Shown in pieces: positions 60,428-64,000 of a stretch of 64,000 nucleotides of DNA. The number at the start of each line of letters is the position of its first letter. Within the stretch, counting starts at the first letter, position 1. Origin of the DNA: Erysipelotrichaceae bacterium. Lineage in GTDB: Bacteria; Bacillota_I; Bacilli_A; Erysipelotrichales; Erysipelotrichaceae. The translations under genes were made by a program, and so were the position numbers. Where the stretch lies: the NCBI GenBank assembly GCA_017428765.1, contig JAFRQF010000013.1, positions 1-64,000 on the forward strand. Direction: 5' to 3'. The notes beneath the pieces are model-generated. The model did no database searches and was not told the origin of the DNA. It saw nothing but the letters and a program-made list of their open reading frames with translations.

Positions 60428-63025
60428 ATGAAAAAACTCTTTGTCTTACTTCTCACATCTCTGATCTTAGTCAATCTCATGCCGCTTTCCGGCAGTTTTG
60501 ATGCTGCGGCTGATGAACACTATTCCTATGCGTGTGAAGCAGGGCAGTTTGAGGTTTCCTATATCGAAGATGACGGTTCCTTCTCCAAGATCTCGTGTCA
60601 CGGAGATTTCGCTTCCGCCAAAAAGGCGATGAAAGCCAATCCGGACTATGTGGTACGCTACTCCAAGTCCTATTCGCCATCCGGCATCGTTGCGATGAAT
60701 TCCGGTCTGGCCTATACCTATCCGGGCAGAAGGAACTCTTCCACGATGAACCTTTATCAGGATCCGGCAAACAAGGATTCTTCCAAGTATAAGACGACCT
60801 ATGTGGCAAATCACTATGAGATGACCTATATTGATACCTGCGGAGCCGATGTCTATGATATCGCCACTTCCGGCAAGGGATATATCCGTATCGTATTGAA
60901 TGGCTTTGAAGGCTACACCGATCTGGAATATACGGATCTTGTCCCAAGCAAATTCATCGAGAAGGGGATCTGTATCTGGCTCGGCGGCAGAAACACCTAT
61001 GAAGGTGAAGAAGCTTTTGAAGTAAGAGTCCATCAGAACTACTTCCAGTTGGAGCAGAACGGCAATTATACCGATCTGGTCTTCCACTATTTCCGTGCCT
61101 ATCCGCGTTCGAACAGCGACAGAGATGCGCTTCCTTATGCGATCAGCGTCGATAATGCGGCAAACTATCTGAAGGCCGGAATGAGCGTCGGAACAAAGTA
61201 TTATTCCAATGACGGCATCAACTTCTATACGGATTCAAAGCTTACCAACAAAGCGGCAACTGTCTATAATTACTACCAGTTCCTTCCGCTCCGTTCAAAG
61301 ACCGATATCTCGGCAAGTACATTCAACAGCTTCCTGAATTCCATCTACTCGACCGGAACGGTCATGAAGAATGAAGGCTCCGCCTTTATCGATGCTCAGA
61401 ATTCTTTTGGCTGCAATGCCTTGCTGGTATATGCGATGGCATGTCTGGAATCGGCGTATGGCACTTCCTGGTATGCCGTCAACCGCAACAACCTGTTTGG
61501 CTGGTCGGCCTACGATGACAACCCGGGTTCGGCATCAAGTTTCTCTTCGGTGGGAGCCTGTGTCAATGAACAGATGGGCAGGAACTTATACTGGTTCATG
61601 GATTACACGAATTCCCGTTATTTCGGGACTTGTGTGGGAAATAAGGGTGCCGGCATCAACGTCAAGTATGCTTCCGACCCATACTGGGGCATGAAGATCG
61701 CTTCTGTTGCTTATGCGATCGATAAATACAATAACGGCAAAAACGGAAACCTGACCGATCACAACAAGTATGCCTTGGGTTTTGTCAAGAACAACTACAA
61801 CGATGTCTTGTATGATTCTTCGATCTACTGGGATCCGAGTTTCTATAAGGCATATACCGGAAACAGCGTTTTATATACCGGCAGATTCGGTTCTCACTAT
61901 CAGAAAGATCTGACGGTCGTCCTTCTTGAAGAAGACGCCAACCGTTATAAGGTCCAATCAACGAATCCGGTCGCCGGCGGAAATATCGTCACCGATGACG
62001 GCGTCATCAAGTATGACTGGAATGCTTCCGTGGCATATCTGAACAAAGACGATGTCGTAAGACTCAACGAAACGCCGATCAGCAATATCACGCCGGATCT
62101 TCCGCATGAAGCGATCGCCATGATCGACACGATGGAATTAAACGGCACGCAGCTTTCACTGAACGGTATCTCCGTGATCACCAATTACAACATGACCGAC
62201 CCTGCCAAAGTCGTTCATAAGCTTCATATCTTCGATCTGAAAGACAATTCCGAGAAATATGTACTGGATTGTCAGACGACAGATTCTTTAGGCTACAACA
62301 TCAATGACGGCTTTGATTACAAATATGCCGGTTTTGCGGTGAATGTCGATCTCTCAGCGATGGAGAAGGGCTCTTACATTTTCCGTATCGAGACGATCTT
62401 TGACGGAAAGACTTCCTTGACCACACTTCTGAAGTCGTTCAACAGCCAGATCGGTCTGCTGACCTACAGCAGCGACACGACGGATTATAAGGTTGCCCTG
62501 AACGATTTCTATGGCTACAGAGCGGAAGTCGATATCGAAAAGAAGATCTTTGAGGATTCTTCGATCAGCAAGCCAAGCAAGCGTTCTTCTCTGATCGCTC
62601 TGGATGCGGTAACTTATGAAACGATCGAAGATAAGACGTATGCGGTCTTTGAAGGCGTAGGAATGATCTATTATCTCAACTACGATCTTGAAGAGAATAT
62701 GCATGAACTCTATCTGGTCAATGAGGAAGGCTATGTCAAAGCGGATACCGTTTCTCATGCCTGCAGCTTCGATTATCAGAGCTTCTATGAGTCGTCTTAC
62801 AACATGGATAAGATCTGTTATACGGCAAGAGCCGATCTGAGCGAACTGAGCGGAACATATAAGCTGATCTTAAAAGTCCGCAACGGCGAATTCGTCGACA
62901 TCGGTGAGATCACCAATGCCTACGGTTATGAACATCAGCCGTTTGAAACGGAGGGTCTCAGGGTCTCCTATATCACCGATTCGATCCGCTACAGGCTCTT
63001 GATGAATGTGGAACATTTCAATTGA
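60428..63025 (+). CDS. Secreted glucosaminidase (mannosyl-glycoprotein endo-beta-N-acetylglucosaminidase type)
   Basis: 865 residues: a signal peptide (about 1-30, LTSLILVNLMPLSGSFDAAA), an N-terminal region of about 280 residues, a glucosaminidase domain (about 300-460; catalytic Glu341 in MACLESAYGTSWYAVNRN, then NNLFGWSAYDDNP) and about 350 residues of beta-rich repeats. It should cleave N-acetylglucosaminyl bonds in peptidoglycan during growth or separation. No LPXTG or SLH anchor is seen. ATG 60428 has no SD, and it relies on coupling to the gene nine bases upstream. Glu341 and NNLFGW are exactly those of the LytD/Atl glucosaminidases. Confidence 0.9.
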   Translation: MKKLFVLLLTSLILVNLMPLSGSFDAAADEHYSYACEAGQFEVSYIEDDGSFSKISCHGDFASAKKAMKANPDYVVRYSKSYSPSGIVAMNSGLAYTYPGRRNSSTMNLYQDPANKDSSKYKTTYVANHYEMTYIDTCGADVYDIATSGKGYIRIVLNGFEGYTDLEYTDLVPSKFIEKGICIWLGGRNTYEGEEAFEVRVHQNYFQLEQNGNYTDLVFHYFRAYPRSNSDRDALPYAISVDNAANYLKAGMSVGTKYYSNDGINFYTDSKLTNKAATVYNYYQFLPLRSKTDISASTFNSFLNSIYSTGTVMKNEGSAFIDAQNSFGCNALLVYAMACLESAYGTSWYAVNRNNLFGWSAYDDNPGSASSFSSVGACVNEQMGRNLYWFMDYTNSRYFGTCVGNKGAGINVKYASDPYWGMKIASVAYAIDKYNNGKNGNLTDHNKYALGFVKNNYNDVLYDSSIYWDPSFYKAYTGNSVLYTGRFGSHYQKDLTVVLLEEDANRYKVQSTNPVAGGNIVTDDGVIKYDWNASVAYLNKDDVVRLNETPISNITPDLPHEAIAMIDTMELNGTQLSLNGISVITNYNMTDPAKVVHKLHIFDLKDNSEKYVLDCQTTDSLGYNINDGFDYKYAGFAVNVDLSAMEKGSYIFRIETIFDGKTSLTTLLKSFNSQIGLLTYSSDTTDYKVALNDFYGYRAEVDIEKKIFEDSSISKPSKRSSLIALDAVTYETIEDKTYAVFEGVGMIYYLNYDLEENMHELYLVNEEGYVKADTVSHACSFDYQSFYESSYNMDKICYTARADLSELSGTYKLILKVRNGEFVDIGEITNAYGYEHQPFETEGLRVSYITDSIRYRLLMNVEHFN

Positions 63026-63041
63026 TCTAAGGAGCAAGAAC

Positions 63042-64000
63042 ATGAAATCATTTTTTGCGAACAAAATAAACTATCTGATCATCCTGGCACTGGTGCTGAC
63101 ACTAGGCGCTGCAGGTTTCCTGGGTTACAATCTGCTGAACTCCGTCAAGGAAGTCACGGTTCCGGATTTTCTCGGGAAAAAGAAAGAGGAAGTATTTGAA
63201 TGGTGCGGTCAGCTCGATGACAGGTATTCCTGCGAGATCGTATACGAAGGATCGAGATCCGTTGAAAAGGACATCGTCTTTCAGCAATCTCTCAATGCCG
63301 GATCGAAACTTACCGATAAGATCACGATCCGCATCTCAAGCGAACTGATCTCTCCGATCGAACTGCCGCAGCTTTATGAAGCGCAAAGATCTTCGATCGA
63401 AGACTGGGCAAACAAGAACGGCATCGAGAACATCAGTTTTGTTGAAGAGTTCTCTGATACCGTCAGCAAAGGCATCGTGATCCGCATGGAACCGATGGAA
63501 TCGATCTATTCCGATACGCCGGTCACGGTCTACATCTCCAAAGGAAAAGAAAATGCGGCAAATGAGCCGATCGAAGTAAAATACGGCGAGTATGTCAATC
63601 TGAGTGTTGCGGCATTTGAAAGTCAGGTCAAAGGACTCGGCCTGGTACCGAATCACAATACGGCCAAAGATGCTTCTTCCACGACTGTCAGCAAAGGCAA
63701 TATCGTATGGCATGGTTCGGGGACCTATACCTATGGCGAGACGATCAACTATGGCGTCTGCACGGATGAAAGCAAGTCTTCTGCCGACATCGTTGTCAAA
63801 GCCGGTTCCTATGTCGGCTATACCGAAGAAAACTTCAAGAAAAAGGCAACAGAGCTCGGTCTGGAAGCCAAACACAACACTTCCAGGGATGCCTATTCCG
63901 ATTCGATCGCCAAAGGCAGTATCGTATGGCATGGCTCAGGCACTTATGAAAAGAACGAAGCATTCAATTACGGACTCTCTTTAGGAAAAGAAGACGGATC
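63042..64000 (+). CDS. Membrane-anchored PASTA-like repeat protein (3' end beyond window)
   Basis: At least 319 residues, open to the window end. A basic start (MKSFFANKINYL), one transmembrane helix (about 13-33), then PASTA-type repeats: VTVPDFLGKKKEEVFEW, and ISPIELPQLYEAQRSS. Later repeats of about 75 residues end in near-identical IVWHGSGTY with variant neighbours (about 222 and 304). PASTA domains bind muropeptides or beta-lactams and usually sit on serine/threonine kinases and PBPs; here no kinase is attached. SD AAGGAGC. It follows the glucosaminidase gene after 16 bases and may be its partner. Confidence 0.78.
   Translation, partial: MKSFFANKINYLIILALVLTLGAAGFLGYNLLNSVKEVTVPDFLGKKKEEVFEWCGQLDDRYSCEIVYEGSRSVEKDIVFQQSLNAGSKLTDKITIRISSELISPIELPQLYEAQRSSIEDWANKNGIENISFVEEFSDTVSKGIVIRMEPMESIYSDTPVTVYISKGKENAANEPIEVKYGEYVNLSVAAFESQVKGLGLVPNHNTAKDASSTTVSKGNIVWHGSGTYTYGETINYGVCTDESKSSADIVVKAGSYVGYTEENFKKKATELGLEAKHNTSRDAYSDSIAKGSIVWHGSGTYEKNEAFNYGLSLGKEDG

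Overview
The window reads as a continuous stretch of chromosome from a low-to-mid GC Bacillota (Firmicutes). Evidence: gene orders typical of that phylum (mraZ-rsmH-ftsL-PBP-mraY, recJ-apt-relA, hisS-aspS, ffh/rpsP/khpA/rimM/trmD/rplS/lepB/rbgA/rnhB/dprA/topA/trmFO/xerC, rpsB-tsf-pyrH-frr-uppS-cdsA-dxr-rseP), two T-box leaders, a CcpA-type cre site, long-form HPF, an RNase J family protein, an LTA-synthase-like sulfatase and PASTA proteins. The gene set and the short dcw cluster would fit the Erysipelotrichia, but that is inference. A MurE with DDPS in place of DNPR argues against meso-DAP peptidoglycan. No rRNA, tRNA, CRISPR array, insertion sequence or prophage was seen.

Layout. 0.1-3.3 kb (minus strand): a tryptophan-type ABC transporter behind a T-box whose specifier reads TGG. 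3.3-8.2 kb: an mglBAC galactose/glucose transporter with a cre-like operator over its promoter, followed in the same operon by a membrane protein with one InlB-type repeat and a cyclophilin lipoprotein. 8.2-13.2 kb: a DUF2779 protein, HPF, PTS enzyme I and YebC. 13.2-15 kb: tmcAL facing the DUF177-rpmF pair across a nearly symmetric divergent promoter. 15.2-24.4 kb: a dcw cluster cut short after mraY and joined to recJ-apt-relA. MraZ-type boxes at a strict 10-bp period precede mraZ. 24.4-27.7 kb: hisS-aspS behind a second T-box. 27.7-35.2 kb: ferredoxin, miaB, an ABC-F protein with an attenuator-like leader, an RNase J homologue that has lost most metal ligands, and FtsK/SpoIIIE. 35.3-47.6 kb: SSB-like protein, SRP, ribosome biogenesis, tRNA modification, secretion and DNA topology genes. 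47.6-51 kb: LTA-synthase-like protein and MurE. 51-58.1 kb: translation, UMP kinase, isoprenoid and phospholipid genes, site-2 protease. 58.1-64 kb: galE, an orphan Phd/YefM-like antitoxin candidate and a surface cluster (anchored protein, glucosaminidase, PASTA-like repeat protein cut by the window edge).

The most interesting signals are: (i) a recurrent arrangement in which TATAAT sits only 6-8 nt before the start codon with no Shine-Dalgarno (tmcAL, DUF177, mraY, miaB, ffh, rimM, lepB, rseP, the antitoxin candidate), suggesting a leaderless mRNA class; (ii) the RNase J pseudo-enzyme candidate; (iii) a three-codon upstream ORF and SD-masking stem before the ABC-F gene; (iv) a Trp-codon-bearing mini-ORF between a Trp T-box and trpX; and (v) the AT-rich repeat-bearing promoter of the orphan antitoxin candidate. 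All are read from sequence alone; nothing was searched or folded computationally.
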